DNA from: Sclerodactyla briareus
Lineage: Eukaryota; Echinodermata; Holothuroidea; Dendrochirotida; Sclerodactylidae
Length of the DNA stretch: 64,000 bases
Reading direction: 5' to 3'
Assembly: GCA_026419785.1 (NCBI GenBank)
Contig: JAODTK010005857.1
Coordinates: 62,001 to 126,000, forward strand
A program made the position numbers and the translations under genes. The notes beneath the pieces are model-generated. The model was given only the letters and a program-made list of their open reading frames with translations. It made no database searches and was not told the origin of the DNA. Positions 22,045 through 34,445 of the stretch are shown here, piece by piece (the first letter of the stretch is position 1; each line of letters starts with the position of its first letter).

Positions 22045-25000
22045 CCAGCCTGACACTGGACCCATCGGGCCAATACTGTCTGCCCATCAGGACACATCAA
22101 TCTCTTCAATCTACTGACTACTGTGAACACAGCATGTGCCTGAGGCAAACAACATACCGGCGCTGCCCCCCCGGAATAAACCCCCTGCCATGCTTATTCG
22201 CTGGCATGAGAGAGGGAAAGATGAATGTCAGTATCCCCAATCAAACTTTTTAATTCTTTTCGACCTGGAATGAGAAATTAATTTTTAAGAAGGTTTTAAA
22301 TACTTTATTAGCAACTTCAAAACTGAACTATTAAAGTGTGGATCCCATATTGCCAGCTCTGACCACAGCTCTCTCTTCCCCAATGGCCCATATTTATTGT
22401 TTCAAGTTGCCATGGCCCATCATGATGGCCTATGGAAGGGGTGAGTGGGGTTTGTGCTGTGGTAGGTGGTTAATTGGGGGGCCTGTGACTTCTAGAATTG
22501 ACTTTGCAGAATCCACCTTAATCCATCTTTGATTGAAAAGATCTTCCAATTGACCGTTTTATGATCTTGTTGAGTCAATAGGACTAACCAATCAACTCAC
22601 ATTAAAAATGTTACAAGAGTTTAACAATTACTAAGATACTCCTTTTGACTATATGATTAAATCCATTGATTGACTGCACTCATTATTTTTCATTTGTAAG
22701 GTAGCTGGGGTATTGTGGGTTGATAGATAGCCTGTGTCTTGGCAAATCAAATGGGATTCACCCAAAATGCACTGCCGACTCACAATATAGCTGTTGTATC
22801 GAGAATACAAAAAAGACTGACTGGCTTTACGATAATGATTAGGGTGCTAAGGTAGTGTAATGGAAATGTTATATCACTTGTCGATGTATAATTGAAGTTG
22901 TCACTTATTTGGTTCATTCTTCGTAAGGTGGTGCCTACGTGACAGCCAGGGTGGAGGTGTTAAAATATGTATACATATGTGCTGCACTCTCGGATTGGCA
23001 TTTCAAATGGGATTACAAATTAGGATGATCGATTCACCATGGACAGCTTTCAATTTCATGAGTATGAATATGTGACCTAACCAATTAAATCTGGAAAAGC
23101 AACAGTCACCAGAGTCGGAGTCATATACATTCAAACAACTACATACCACATAAACATACATACATACAACATAGATGACACATGGAAAACAAATTTTGGG
23201 GTCTTTTCAAACTAGTTGATAATTACCGAGTCATCAATTTGCAATGGCTGGTATGATATTCTCGCTTGACCTAGTTGAAGAAAAGAAGGTGCCAGCAGGT
23301 TCAGTCAGAGAACGCGCTACACTGAGATATCAAAGGCTTCAACCGTTATTTCCGATTTTTCCTTTTTTTTTGGTTCAGACACCCCCAGTTGTGATGCCCC
23401 TGGATCTCTGGATATATAGGCCTACTCGAATACCGAATAGTAACTGTGGTTAGAACTTAGGAGTTTATTATGTGTCACATAATACAAGGGTAGAATCTTA
23501 ATTTTAATCTTAAATACCGGAGTAGTTTACGGCACTCGGAAAGCCATTCCTTCCTGCCATATGAGCGGGAGACATCTTAAGCCAAAAATGTTCTAGTGAG
23601 TTATGCCACCTTTCACCTGAAGGATAACACAATAAATTAACATCATTGAGCAAACTGGACTATGCCCCCCCTAATTTGGAGCTATATGCCCCCCTTGCCA
23701 TCCTGTGAGGTTTCCATGGCATAGTTTTGTCACACTGCATGCTGTATCAGGCAGAGTCTGCCAGGAAACCTATTCTCGTGTATGGGGGCTTGTGTGGGTT
23801 GCTTGCAATGTTACACCACCATGCATCCCCGTCACCTGATTATGGTACACTGGCCCATTACTCCTTCGATCACGTCGAGAGGTTCACCCACACCCCATGA
23901 GCAGATTCACTTACACATTGAATTGATAGTTGTCTGGATGTTCACTCTGACCTCTGCCAACTGTCAGCACAGCAGGTCGGCACAAAGTCAAATTCCTCAT
24001 CTGCAATGTTTCATGGGGGAGTTCTTCCTGACAGCAACTTTTATTGGAAGGGAGCGCCATTCCAAAATGTTTCCCCAACTGGAAAAGTGGGGCGGCTCTT
24101 CCAAATCCGACTTTGAGGGTACAACAGCTCAGGAGCATATGTCAGATTTTCCTTGAGTGCATAACAAAACCATGGGTTATGGCGGCGGGTACCAAAACAT
24201 TTCCGGCAAAATGACAGCCTCTAATCACAGAAATTGCCATATGAACCTGCATCTGAAGCATTGAATAATTTGTCTTATAGTCACCTACGACAGCGATAGG
24301 GAGGGGGGGGGAAATGGCCAAATGCCCCCTAAATATGCCACTGTACCAGCTCTGATAACTGGATGACTTGTGACGATAATTAGAAAAAAAAATGTTGACC
24401 TGCATAATTTCAAAATTAACCTTGACTGGGGTTTAACGCCTTTCAATGCATCGATCGATTGATCGTTGACGACACATTACCTCTGCAACTTGCCTGCACG
24501 ACTATAGTCCACCCTCTGACCAGTTTAGAAATCCCTTTATAGCTTTCTAGCAGAGAGCCCCCTGGAATTGTTTGCCAACTGTCAGATTCTGAAATACGCA
24601 AAAAAAAATCCATGGTATTTCCTATGGTATAGAGCTATTGAATTTTTTTATTTGAAATATTCTCCAGCATTCCCCAATTTGGGTACGTCACACATGCACC
24701 ACTCAGCCATTACGCAGAGAGACGCAATGACAAAATTCCGCTCATTTATCGCACACCACGAACATGCTGCAGGTCGGAATTTAGTAATAAATGAAACTAT
24801 TCAATTCTGAACAAAACATTTACAGATCGTAAATCTATAGATTCACATGATCATTCCCAAAATCTTCTGAAATACATCATTGAAATATATAATTGCTGAA
24901 AAATAGAGGGCTCATCGAGTCTAACAGTGTGAAGTTTAGCCCATCGGAAAGGTTGATTTTGAATTGTTTGGCAGATTTCGCAAAAAATGAAGTAACTGTA

Positions 25001-25769
25001 AGGTGGCTCAGTGGCATTCTATATTTTCGACAATGTATTATCTTACATAACCATATATCTGGTCCATAGGCATATTAGAAAGACAGTTCGAACCTGGACA
25101 AGAGAAAGGAGGGCGGGGGGGGTGTGTTTGCTCAGATATGATTTGGTTTTAATTCCACAGGTTCAGGAAAAAGGCTATCAAGAAACCTGGTGGTATTGAT
25201 CGAGGATGAGCACCACGTATATCGCCTCCCTCATTTGACAAGGGCTCCATGATATTGATACCGGGGTAGCCAATCCCAAATTGCTAACTGGACCGCCGAA
25301 GAAAGATCAGTGAACTCCAGACCAGACACTTCTGGTACTGGAGGGAGCAATTCCAGTTCACAACTGACTTCTCACACTGATGTCAAAACTTCTTGCATTA
25401 TCTTGTAACAAATCCGGGTCCTTCAGAAGTGACCACTGCATCACAGCAAATGCAAGAAGTGAAGACCAAAACATCGCCCATCATCACTGCAAATACAGCA
25501 ACCCAGGGAAAACGTTTGTTACCTCTGGAACTTTGAAACCTGGAAGTTCGAGAATTTCAATGTATTTTTCAAAATAACAAAGTGTTATCTTTAGGCAGGG
25601 TGGCAATAGCTCGTCTGGGTTCTTGGGACAAAATTTGAACTTTTGAGCTTCCGGGACCAACAAATTTTTGGTTTGGGGTAACCCCCAATATCATCAAGAA
25701 ATACACTTTCTTCTGGGCATAAAAATGACCAACAACGAACATGCTCACCAAGATCAAAGGGTTATTTGA
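22045..25769. other. Long unassigned intergenic stretch
   Basis: No gene or dispersed repeat firmly recognised. The sequence ending CCCCCTAAATATGCCACTG near 24345 resembles the right end of a CAGTGGCATA-type MITE on the minus strand, with a 9-G run at about 24303, but a matching left end was not found. The 124-codon frame 23782-24156 has no domain I know. Confidence 0.4.
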
Positions 25770-26150
25770 CAGTGGCGTAGCTAGTTCTAGTTTCTAGGAC
25801 AACATATGGAATGAATATTGAAGCAAATAATATCTCAATGCCCCTCACAACTCTCTACGCATCATTCTTCTACAGTCACATAACCGAGAAATTGTGCTTG
25901 GGTGGAGGGTTTCAAGGTCGGAACCCAAGGGAAGTGCGCCCTCAAAAATTACCTCACCCTCCCAATTGGCGATGAGTACTTTATGGTGTCCCTAGACACC
26001 TGCTGCTGCAATATTTGCTGAATAACAGCTGCAAACCTCTACCGAACTGCAAAAAACAGGTTTTGTGTTAAAAACTTATTTGGTCACTTGGTCTTGGGAG
26101 GGTTCTGACCGTCCAAACCCCCCCCCCCACTCCCCTTGGTACAACCACTT
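25770..26150 (+). mobile_element. hAT-like MITE, same family as 10082-10353
   Basis: The left end is CAGTGGCGTAGC. The right end is CTTGGTACAACCACTT, a mutated form of GGTACGCCACTG. The interior from 25905 matches the 10082 copy closely: 'tttcaaggtcggaaccca', 'aagtgcgccctca', 'cacctgctgctgcaatatt' and 'ttggtcacttgg'. About 110 bp more interior is present on the left. A TSD was not visible. Confidence 0.7.
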
Positions 26151-26550
26151 ACATCTTTTAAATTAACGGGGATGGTCCTGTTCGTCTTGTGTTTCCCCAC
26201 ATGTCGGTCCACTGAATTCAGTCTTGAAAAAAATTAAGCGAGTAAAAAAAAGGGCACACACGAGCGTACTCTACCTCCATGCCAGACTGAAAGGTCTAGA
26301 AAGTCCACAAGACAAGGGGTGCATGATACCATGAATGGCATGTTCGGTATCCATAGGGATTACTGGCTACATAGGTCTCGTTTGGTTCCGGAATCAGGGC
26401 CTAAAATGGGGAACAAACACCTTGACCCAAAAGCCATAGTGTTACCATTACAAGGTGTTGGGCTGTGCCATTCTATGTCTCAGATCACTGGTAAAGGCTG
26501 GTCTGGGCATAAACAAACAAGAAGGTGAGTTTGATTCTGGGGTCTAGGAA
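26151..26550. other. Unassigned stretch
   Basis: Nothing recognised beyond a faint family A-like phrase (aaatggggaacaaacacc) near 26403. Confidence 0.4.
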
Positions 26551-26935
26551 AAGTATACACCAATTTCAGCTGATCGGACCAGATGTTGGACTTATCATGT
26601 CACAGGATTTAGACTTCTGGTGCCTCTTAAATGACCTCTGACCTGATTAAAAAATAGGGCTCATGTATCACCACAACCAAGTATTAGCTTTATCCATCAA
26701 GGTGGGGTCGGTTATCGTGTTACAAGCTGAATTTACCAAATATTTCCTTCCACATTTCTATTTTCTACTAAAAATACCGCCCACCTATGAACAAAAACAA
26801 CAGGTTCCTTGTACTCCGCTATAGAAGCTACACACAAATCCAACTTGATCTACTACGCATTCTGAACATATCAATGTTTCCAACTGACTTTTAGCGACCT
26901 CAGATGACCTTTGAGCTGACCTTGAAACAATAGTT
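26551..26935 (+). repeat. Family A fragment
   Basis: Has 'tatacaccaatttcagctgatcggaccag', 'cacaggatttagacttctggtgcctc', 'aatgacctctgacctgat' and 'caagtattagctttatccatcaaggtggggtcg', then a second half-unit with 'aacaaaaacaacaggttccttgtactcc'. No terminal stem-loop. Confidence 0.7.
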
Positions 26936-27775
26936 CCCATTCATTTCCTTCAGTAGGCCTATTTGTGATCAGAGCAAGAGTGCTATCAAATGTTGAAAGT
27001 TGGGGAGGTCCAATGCACTGAGACGCAGAAGTTTGTTTTGCAAAAGATGTAGGCGGGGCCCTCATGAAGTTTTAGGGATTCTGACTACATCCCCCCCCCC
27101 CCCCAGTGGTTCCCCCTTTAATAGAAGGCATCTCAATTCTGTCAGGAAATTGGTGAAGAGAGTATAGAAATGACACAAATTTAGTGTAGTATTCATTCGT
27201 GTCTGGTAGACCTACAAGAACATGTAACATGGTAAATATAAGGAGAAAACGAAGACCATGGTTCATTCCTTTTATTTCTTGAAGGGTATGTAGCCTCGAG
27301 CATCTCTGGGGTGCCATTTCATCTACGATCTCATTAAAGTTTCTGGCACTCCCGGCTTTATAGACCTATTAACAGTCCCAGTCAGTTTATGGGCAATTGC
27401 AACCCGCGTTAAATTCTGCTGTAGCATGGAGTCATGCCCATTGGGCTGGTGCCCCCCCCCCCCGAATTTTTGTCAGAGGTGTCATAAAAAGTTGTCATAA
27501 TTTAAACTAAAAAGGTATTCTGGGAATGAAAAGCAGACTATAAAGTCAATTGTTCTTTGATAATCCTTCATTTTGGATTGACCCCCACACCTCAACTCAA
27601 ACGTATATCAAGATTAGTTATGCGAGCTAATGCATCAAATTGCGTGAATTACGCTGGATCCCCTGAGTTGTATTGTTTCTCTTCTATGCTGAAAGATTTC
27701 AAACATACACAAACCCTCTCTGGGTTCCCAATATGGTCGCTGTCCACAATCGCCCCCAATTAACTCTTATTTATT
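26936..27775. other. Unassigned stretch with 14-C tract
   Basis: Contains poly-C 27091-27104 and a shorter C run near 27455. The frames 27072-27317 (minus) and 27557-27763 (plus) are unrecognised. Confidence 0.45.
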
Positions 27776-28400
27776 CATTGAAATGGCCATCTGGAATCTC
27801 CCTTTTGGGCATTTAAAATGATTCATTTAAAAAAATTGCTAGCTGTGAGGCACCCATTGTGCCACTTAGTTTGGATTCCTTGGAATCGCAAGAACAGAGT
27901 GAGTGACTAAGGTGAAATTCATACTAATGCTGCAAGTTTTCTTTATAATTATCATGAATATAATACCTGAAGATCACCATTAGGCATTTGATAAGACCTA
28001 ATTTGGATAATTTTGTTACGCTGCACGGTACTAATGGTTACCACTTTGATTGGATAGTATAAAGCCGCTTGAGCAAGTTGTGGTTAAGATGAAATTCATT
28101 TCAACTTGCAAAGTTTAATTTCGAATTTACTACATGAAAAATGGCCATCAGAGGCTAACCCGTGGCATCTGATAAGACCAAATTTGCGGCAACCAATGGT
28201 GTCCGCTCCCTTTCATAGGTGGGAAAAGAAAAGGATACTAATCGTACAACGATACTGTTTGCTGAATGAAATTCCGTTTTTTTTTCAATTGAGTTATTTG
28301 ATTATTTTGAATGAAGAAAGACCATCGGAGCTCCATTCAGGCAAAACAACGAACACTTTACCTAAAAAAATTTGAGCGTGGCAATCAATGGTGTCGCACA
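27776..28400 (+). repeat. Degenerate tandem repeat, ~176-bp period, about 3.5 copies
   Basis: The landmark 'gaaattcat' or 'gaaattcc' recurs at about 27916, 28093 and 28268 (177 and 175 bp apart). The companion blocks 'ccatcagaggctaacc..ggcatctgataagaccaaattt' and 'caaccaatggtgtc' keep the same phase. No coding frame spans the units. Confidence 0.6.
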
Positions 28401-29580
28401 GCTTAGATAGATCGTGACCATGAATCATGGCACACTGATCTATTACACTATTTTTCTGGCCCTTGAAAACCAGCACTGGAAACCCGGTAAATCCCATTCT
28501 GGATGCCTAAACTAAATCGGTGTGAAAGAGTGAATTGTAGCATTAGCCTATCAACTGAAGTATTTTCGAGATATTTTTCTTGGTACTAAGTTTTGGCAGT
28601 TTTTTGTTAATTTTCGGGTGTTGCTTCACTTCCAGAAAACACGGGAAAGTGGGAAGTGTCTTTTCCTGCTATTCTGAACGACATTGTATGTATGTTGCGT
28701 GCCAACTCGTTGTGGCGCTCAGCTTTCGATAGTCACACCCCGATGGGGCCCCCAAAAATTTAATTTTTTGCAAGATTCCCCTGCATAGTAAGGCTTCAAC
28801 TCTGCCATTCATGATGTGGCATAGCAGACTTTTCAACACACTATCCAATGATGCAGCATGTATCATGTTCAATTTAGGTATGTGGGTAGCATAGTATAAT
28901 TTGAACTTGTTACTTGCTGGAATGCAGAATGGTACTGGGTAAGATGTTTTATAGTGCAATCAGTGCCCTAACAAGCAAATATTCCAGGTTCAAAACCCAG
29001 CAATCACCAGACTTTTTTCCCTATGTCTTGTACTTGAAGTTGCGATAGGCGAGGTCTTGTTCATCACTTCATGTCCGCTGTGATGCATGGAATTTTGTTG
29101 GGTTCTGGGTCGGGTCCTGGAGCTTACTGTTAGTCCTTTTCGACATTACAAGAACTACCCTTGAAACCGGGTGCCATAGCTTATGACCCTCCTTTTATGA
29201 CCGGTACACATTCTTTGGTTTCTACCTCAGACTGAGAAGTTATTTTATCAAATGAATGATTGAATAATTCGCATTCTCTCATTTCCATTGTCGAATTGGA
29301 TCCTGCCATTGTAGACTGAAAAAAGACGTTCAATGATCAAAATGGTTCATTTCGCAAAACGACAACTTCAAAATTTTATGAAATCCGTTCGAAGTTTGAA
29401 TAGTGGATCGTTTTTGAATAGTTTGTTGTCGGCCGATTCTCCGTATTTTACGTTGCCTGAGCAAATATATGTACCCCCATACTATTCCCTCCAGACAGTT
29501 CATTTTTGTCAGTTATTAGCAACTCCACCTCGCTGTTTTCGAGTTTCACATCAAAGTCCCCCCCCCCACCCCCACACACA
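28401..29580. other. Unassigned intergenic stretch
   Basis: A B-box-like GGTTCAAAACCCAG lies near 28987 without a matching A-box. The frame 29333-29617 is unrecognised and runs into family A. Confidence 0.4.
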
Positions 29581-30035
29581 GAAATCCAAAGGCTTAGTAC
29601 TCCTTGACTCTTTCTGACAACCTATAGCTAGACACGAGACGATGGGAGATTGCACCACTCATTATGTGGCAACAATAACACTGATAAATTTCCTGTTTAT
29701 CCAACCAACCATAGGTTCCTGAGCCTCTTGATGATAAAGCTCACACTGAATTTCAAGATTTCCAGACTTTGACCTATGTCAACCTCAGATGACCTCTGAA
29801 CCCTGACCCCAAACAAATATGGTTCATGTACTCATCGTGGGGAGCACACTACCAAGTATGAGCTCCATCCATCCATGCAGGGTCGAGTTATCGTGTTTAC
29901 AATCGCAAAGATTAGCCAAATATGTAGTTTTCACAAATTTTCCATTTTTTGCCGGCGAAATTCACCTCGACCTAAACCGAAAAACAATAGGGTTTCGGTA
30001 CTCCTCATAAGAAAGCATTACACCCAATTTTCAAC
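29581..30035 (+). repeat. Family A repeat, 3'-truncated copy
   Basis: The left end is GAAATCCAAAGGCTTAGTAC with 'tccttgactctttctgacaacctatagctagac'. About one and a half units follow, ending at 'cacccaattttcaacctgatg'. A C run and CACACA lie just before the left end. Confidence 0.75.
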
Positions 30036-30749
30036 CTGATGAATAATGCTCGTCAACACACAGCGAAGACCCACAAACATGTACTCGAGTTCATATTATG
30101 TTAACGCAGGTTTAAATTCCTCGCCTGAAAGGGCTATTATGTTAGGTGGGTGCATGTAAGATAGAGAAAGGAGCCTATTGTGCCTGGCGTCAGTTACGAT
30201 CTTTAAATTCCAGGAGAGGTCAAAGCTCACAGAGACTACAAGCACAAAATCTGGAGAAAGCAAGTATCATGTTCGAATCAGGTAGGCGTCTGGGAACATA
30301 ACATCAGGCGATCTAACATCATGCATCAGAAACCTATGCAATAGAGAAGCAGTTACCCAGCTCCTTGCTATCTTGTTTTGTAGTCTGAAGCTCTACCGAC
30401 TGCCGAGCTAAATCCACCTCCAGTTCACACAAATCATTTTAGGTGTCCCTATAAGTTAAAGCCGAGGGAGGCGGGAGCCAGAGGAGGGTGGGGGAACGAT
30501 GAATACAGCCTCTGTGTCCCCCCTCCCCCCCCCCCCCCGTATTTTCCTGCATCAATTTATCTGTCTGATGCACCATCCAATCAGGCATGCTGAAATGTGA
30601 AATATTGATGATTTTTTCATCTGAATTATTGCCCCGAAGAGATGACGACGGACGGATGGATGGGGTAAGTCTCTTAGTTCACAGATTCACACCCACACTG
30701 TTTTCGGAAATCTATTTTCAATAACGCCATGATGCGCTTCTCTTCATCG
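30036..30749. other. Unassigned stretch with poly-C tract
   Basis: Contains C14 at 30525-30538. Nothing else recognised. Confidence 0.45.
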
Positions 30750-31160
30750 CCTCCCATGAGAGAAGCAGCACCTACAGAGCAGAGCTCCCCCTATCCGGAA
30801 ACCTTCCAAATGTCATCTTCTGTGGAGACGGCTGGGTCTGCACCTGCCAGCCCCCAACTCCGATGAGGACAAGCCTACCTGCGGGAGTATGTCTGATCAG
30901 TATTCCACGTCCTCCCCTGTGCCCTGCCCAGACCCAGGCCCATCTCTATGACCCATACTGGCGAGGCACTGGCGAGGTGGCTGTTTGGAGGCACACCCAG
31001 CCTGGACCCCAATTTCCCCTTCCGGGATACCCTCCTGCCAGACTGTAGGTATCTTGGCCCTTCTCAGAGCCTGATCCTTGGCATCCGACCTGCCCGATTC
31101 TCCGCACCATTGGTCAGTTAGACCAACCAGAGGAGCAACCAGGTGCCCTAATCAGCACCC
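30750..31160. other. GC-rich, proline-codon-rich segment
   Basis: GC-rich against an AT-leaning background, open in one plus frame at 30863-31048. An AG|GTATC sequence near 31047 could be a splice donor. It might be an exon or a repeat; no domain recognised. Confidence 0.25.
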
Positions 31161-32661
31161 CGATCCATCAACCATAGCCACAGAAAGTTGTACAGTTGAG
31201 ACTTGAAGACCTTTTACCCATTACCTGGGGGTGCCCGCACCAGATACTTATTGGGTCACCCACAGACCAGCCTGTAGGTATGGGTTCTGTTCCGGAGCGC
31301 TGATGCATTTTACAGACAGTCGCCAAAATTTCTGATTCAATAGCTTGTTGCCAATATTGGCACCAATTGAGCAATAAATTATCATTAGCTTCTTTGGAAA
31401 GTCGACCCACACCTCTAGATCAACAAGGACACTGTTGTTTAGGCTAATTTTCAACACTGGGAATCGAACGAGATTACAAAGCTAAACAGAAATGGTGGGA
31501 AACCCTTAAGCTCATCTGTTAGGACCTGATCATGGTCCATATGAGGGACAACTTGACCACTAACTTGGAATAGGGAACACCCAAAGGTTGTTTTTTTTGT
31601 TTTTAAAAACAAAAATTTAAGCAAAATTTTCTGAGGAGGGGGCTGAATGTTCTGATTGGATGGTCAGCAGAATGAAGCAATTTAATTCCGTGAACAAGTA
31701 TACATCACAGGCAGTAATCATTTTGTAATGGACATGTTTGTACTCAGTCATGAAAATCATAATGCATGAGGCGGGGCATGAGACACACTGCCCCTTGGCT
31801 TTCTAAACAGAAATGGTTGGCATGAATGGAGCCAAATTGTGGCTGGAAATCGTGTGCAGTGTTTTTTTTAATTGCATGTTACCACATTAAAATGTCAGCC
31901 ACTTCCCTCGCCCCCTTCCCCGGAAGAAACACTGGGAGTTCCCTAAAGCGCCATTCTACAACCTTTCAAGTCCTGATTTGTTTCTAACCGGTCACCCTCT
32001 CCATGTGTCATGACAAACTTACCCTAGGTTAGATATGCTCCCGAAATCAAATCAGTAAGTTTTCCCCCCTTATTCCTCTTCACCCAAGGACCTGCATCTC
32101 ACACCTTCGTAGCCAGTGGGCCCGGTGAGTAGAATTTCATTGATGACCCCTCGAACCAACTTTACAGACTGTAAACCACGTACCGTGGCTTTGTATTTTC
32201 CTACTTTCCCCGTATGGGGCGAGGGAGGACACAACTTGTGAAAACCAAACATACTGCAATTATGGCTGTTCCCACCACCACACTCATTGAAGAGGCACTG
32301 GCTCACTTGCAAAAAAGGTGAATCAACAAATACAGAGAGAATAAAAGTTATACCTATAAAAGTTGGTTCTTGCCACAGTCATTCCTAATGAGTTGACATC
32401 CCAGGGAAATGTTGTTATTCACTGCTGCTATTCACTCCTGTAATTCAATAGCTGCGAAAAGCAAAATGGTGTGAAAGGGCCATACTTGAAAAATAGAGGG
32501 GGCTATTCCTATAGTAAATAACAAGATTGAAGATAAAATATATTCACAAATTGACTGCAGGGGTTTGATAAATCCCAAAAATCTGGGTTTCCCATATAAT
32601 TTCCAGTTATCAGCCTTCAATCACAGTAACATCTGCAGGGGCAACATAATACCCCATTATC
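31161..32661. other. Unassigned intergenic stretch
   Basis: CTGGGAATCGAACGAG near 31457 resembles a minus-strand tRNA T-arm but lacks a partner A-box. No gene recognised. Confidence 0.4.
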
Positions 32662-33219
32662 CAAGAGTGGCCGCCAGCAGGGGTGATGGGGGATCTGCCT
32701 CTATGGCAGTAGGGCCTGCCCGATGTGGGTAAGCTAAAATTTTACACACCCCAGATGAGGGCCTATTCCCCACAGTACAGATTTCCAACCTTCTTAATAG
32801 CGAACATCCTATATAGCGCCTAAAACTTTTCTGCGACTAATCAATATTGCATATATAACTGATACATAGGCCTTGTTTCCTAGCCAGAGATTAATTTTAG
32901 ACATTCTGTTATGGGAGGATGATCGTTTCTGCTGTCTGCCAACGTTTTGCATTTGGTTGAGTGGGTGCTCTCACAACCAAATACTCCCACTGCCCAAGCA
33001 TTTCCTGTGCAGTTATCGGAATACCTGACCTATCCACTAGAGCGCCTGATTGCAGTGCGATGCTACTGAGAGTAAACGTTGCCATCCACAATGTGTCTAT
33101 AAGTTTTTGAAAAAAAAGAAGCTAAACATCAAAAGCAGGTTTTTGATCTAGGGGTAGGTGAGGCTCAATCGGGATGCCTGGAACCTCCCGTCGTCGGGGG
33201 AATCCTGGCGCCACCACTG
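32662..33219 (+). mobile_element. M1 family transposon copy, both ends present, 558 bp
   Basis: The left end is CAAGAGTGGCCGCCAG. The right end is CTGGCGCCACCACTG, whose inverse CAGTGGTGGCGCCAG is the best TIR for the family. The interior follows the family order: 'gtaagctaaaattttacacacc', 'gagggcctattcc', 'tgtgcagttatcggaatacctgacc', 'gagcgcctgattgcagtgcgatgctactgagagtaaac' and 'gcaggtttttgatctaggggtaggtgaggctc'. No convincing TSD seen. No transposase. Confidence 0.75.
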
Positions 33220-34227
33220 TCCTATTACGCATGTTTAGGCTCGCCCTAGTGTAGAAATATTCAGACTGACAGCGAGCCACCTGGTCATTTGTCATTTCTG
33301 TTCCTAGAGTGAAAAGCTGAAGGGATCCAAACGGAAAACAAACACCCACCAAGTGAAGGGGGGATTTCAACAGGCTACCCTTCGAGTGGGAGAGAGGGGC
33401 ATAACTCTTGCCCTTATTTGTGTGTTAGGTTAAGAAAGTTCATAGTTGAAGGAGGCCCACATATTGGTTTGTGCCCAGTGCTCCCCGAAGGTAGATCCGC
33501 CTGGATAATTTTATTTATTCATATCCGTGGTAAATCTCTGCTAAACACTTCACTGGTGATAATGATGTTCTCTCCGTACCAGGGCGAGAAATCTACCAAT
33601 TAATTTTATACCGAGCGTTCATAATGCAAACGACCCTTCCAAATGCCATGCTGTCTGTTAATGAACAGTAAACAATAATTGTCACCACGATGGGGTTTCC
33701 CATTCTAAAATGGGCCTTTCCTCCCTCTTAGGCCCCTCGTCAAGACTATCACATGCTCTGAAATCAGTCACTTGGGTACGGATGAATGGCAACAGGAGAC
33801 TGGCCGGTTGGATTTGAAAGATTATCTACAGGGTGTGAGGACCAGACCCGGTTTACTGCCTGGAGAATGCTGAAACTCACCGTTCTGCTGACACTGTTCC
33901 AGAGGTTTTATGAACAAAGAGACAATCCTGAATATCTTGAAGAATGTTTAGTGCTGATGAACATACAGGGATCACACATCCCCCACACCCGCATACTGAC
34001 AGCTTGCCCTGCATAAACGTAACAAAACTTGGTGTCAGAATTCTATTGGTAAGACCATGAGTATACCCCCCTCCCCCCCCCCCTTTTTCTGTCCTCCTCT
34101 TATCTGTCAACTGTTTTTCAAGAACGACTAGATCGGGCCATTCCAATGGTCTATGAGGTTGTGCACTACAGATGAATAACTTCCGACCATTACAGCACCA
34201 CATCAGACTGTTGGCTGAAGACTGTAT
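33220..34227. other. Unassigned stretch with C tracts
   Basis: C runs near 34066-34083. The frames 33786-34016 and 33877-34203 (minus) overlap each other and have no recognisable domain. Confidence 0.45.
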
Positions 34228-34445
34228 CAGTGGCGTACCCCCGGGATGGGGGGGGGGGGTTGGAACCCCTCATGACCCATGATAGTCGATGTTTTAAACA
34301 CAAAAACTGACTTTTTTTGCAGTTCATTAGAGTTTTGTAGCTGTTTTTTAGGCAAATATGCAGCAGCAGTGTCTAGGGCCCATAATGTTACTTAGTTGCC
34401 AATAGGGCAGGTGAGGCCTTTATAGGGCCCACATCGAGTATTAAT
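34228..34445 (-). mobile_element. hAT-like MITE fragment, inverted copy of the 10082 family
   Basis: Starts CAGTGGCGTACC, then an 11-12 G run. It then carries the inverse of the family interior: 'catgaccca', 'cacaaaaactgactttttttgcagttcattagag', 'ttgtagctgttttttaggcaaatatgcagcagca' and 'gccaatagggcaggtgaggc'. The far end is lost. Confidence 0.7.

Noticed and set aside
32662..33219. 8-bp TSD around this M1 copy
   Set aside because: The flanking 8-mers match at only about 4 positions, no better than chance.
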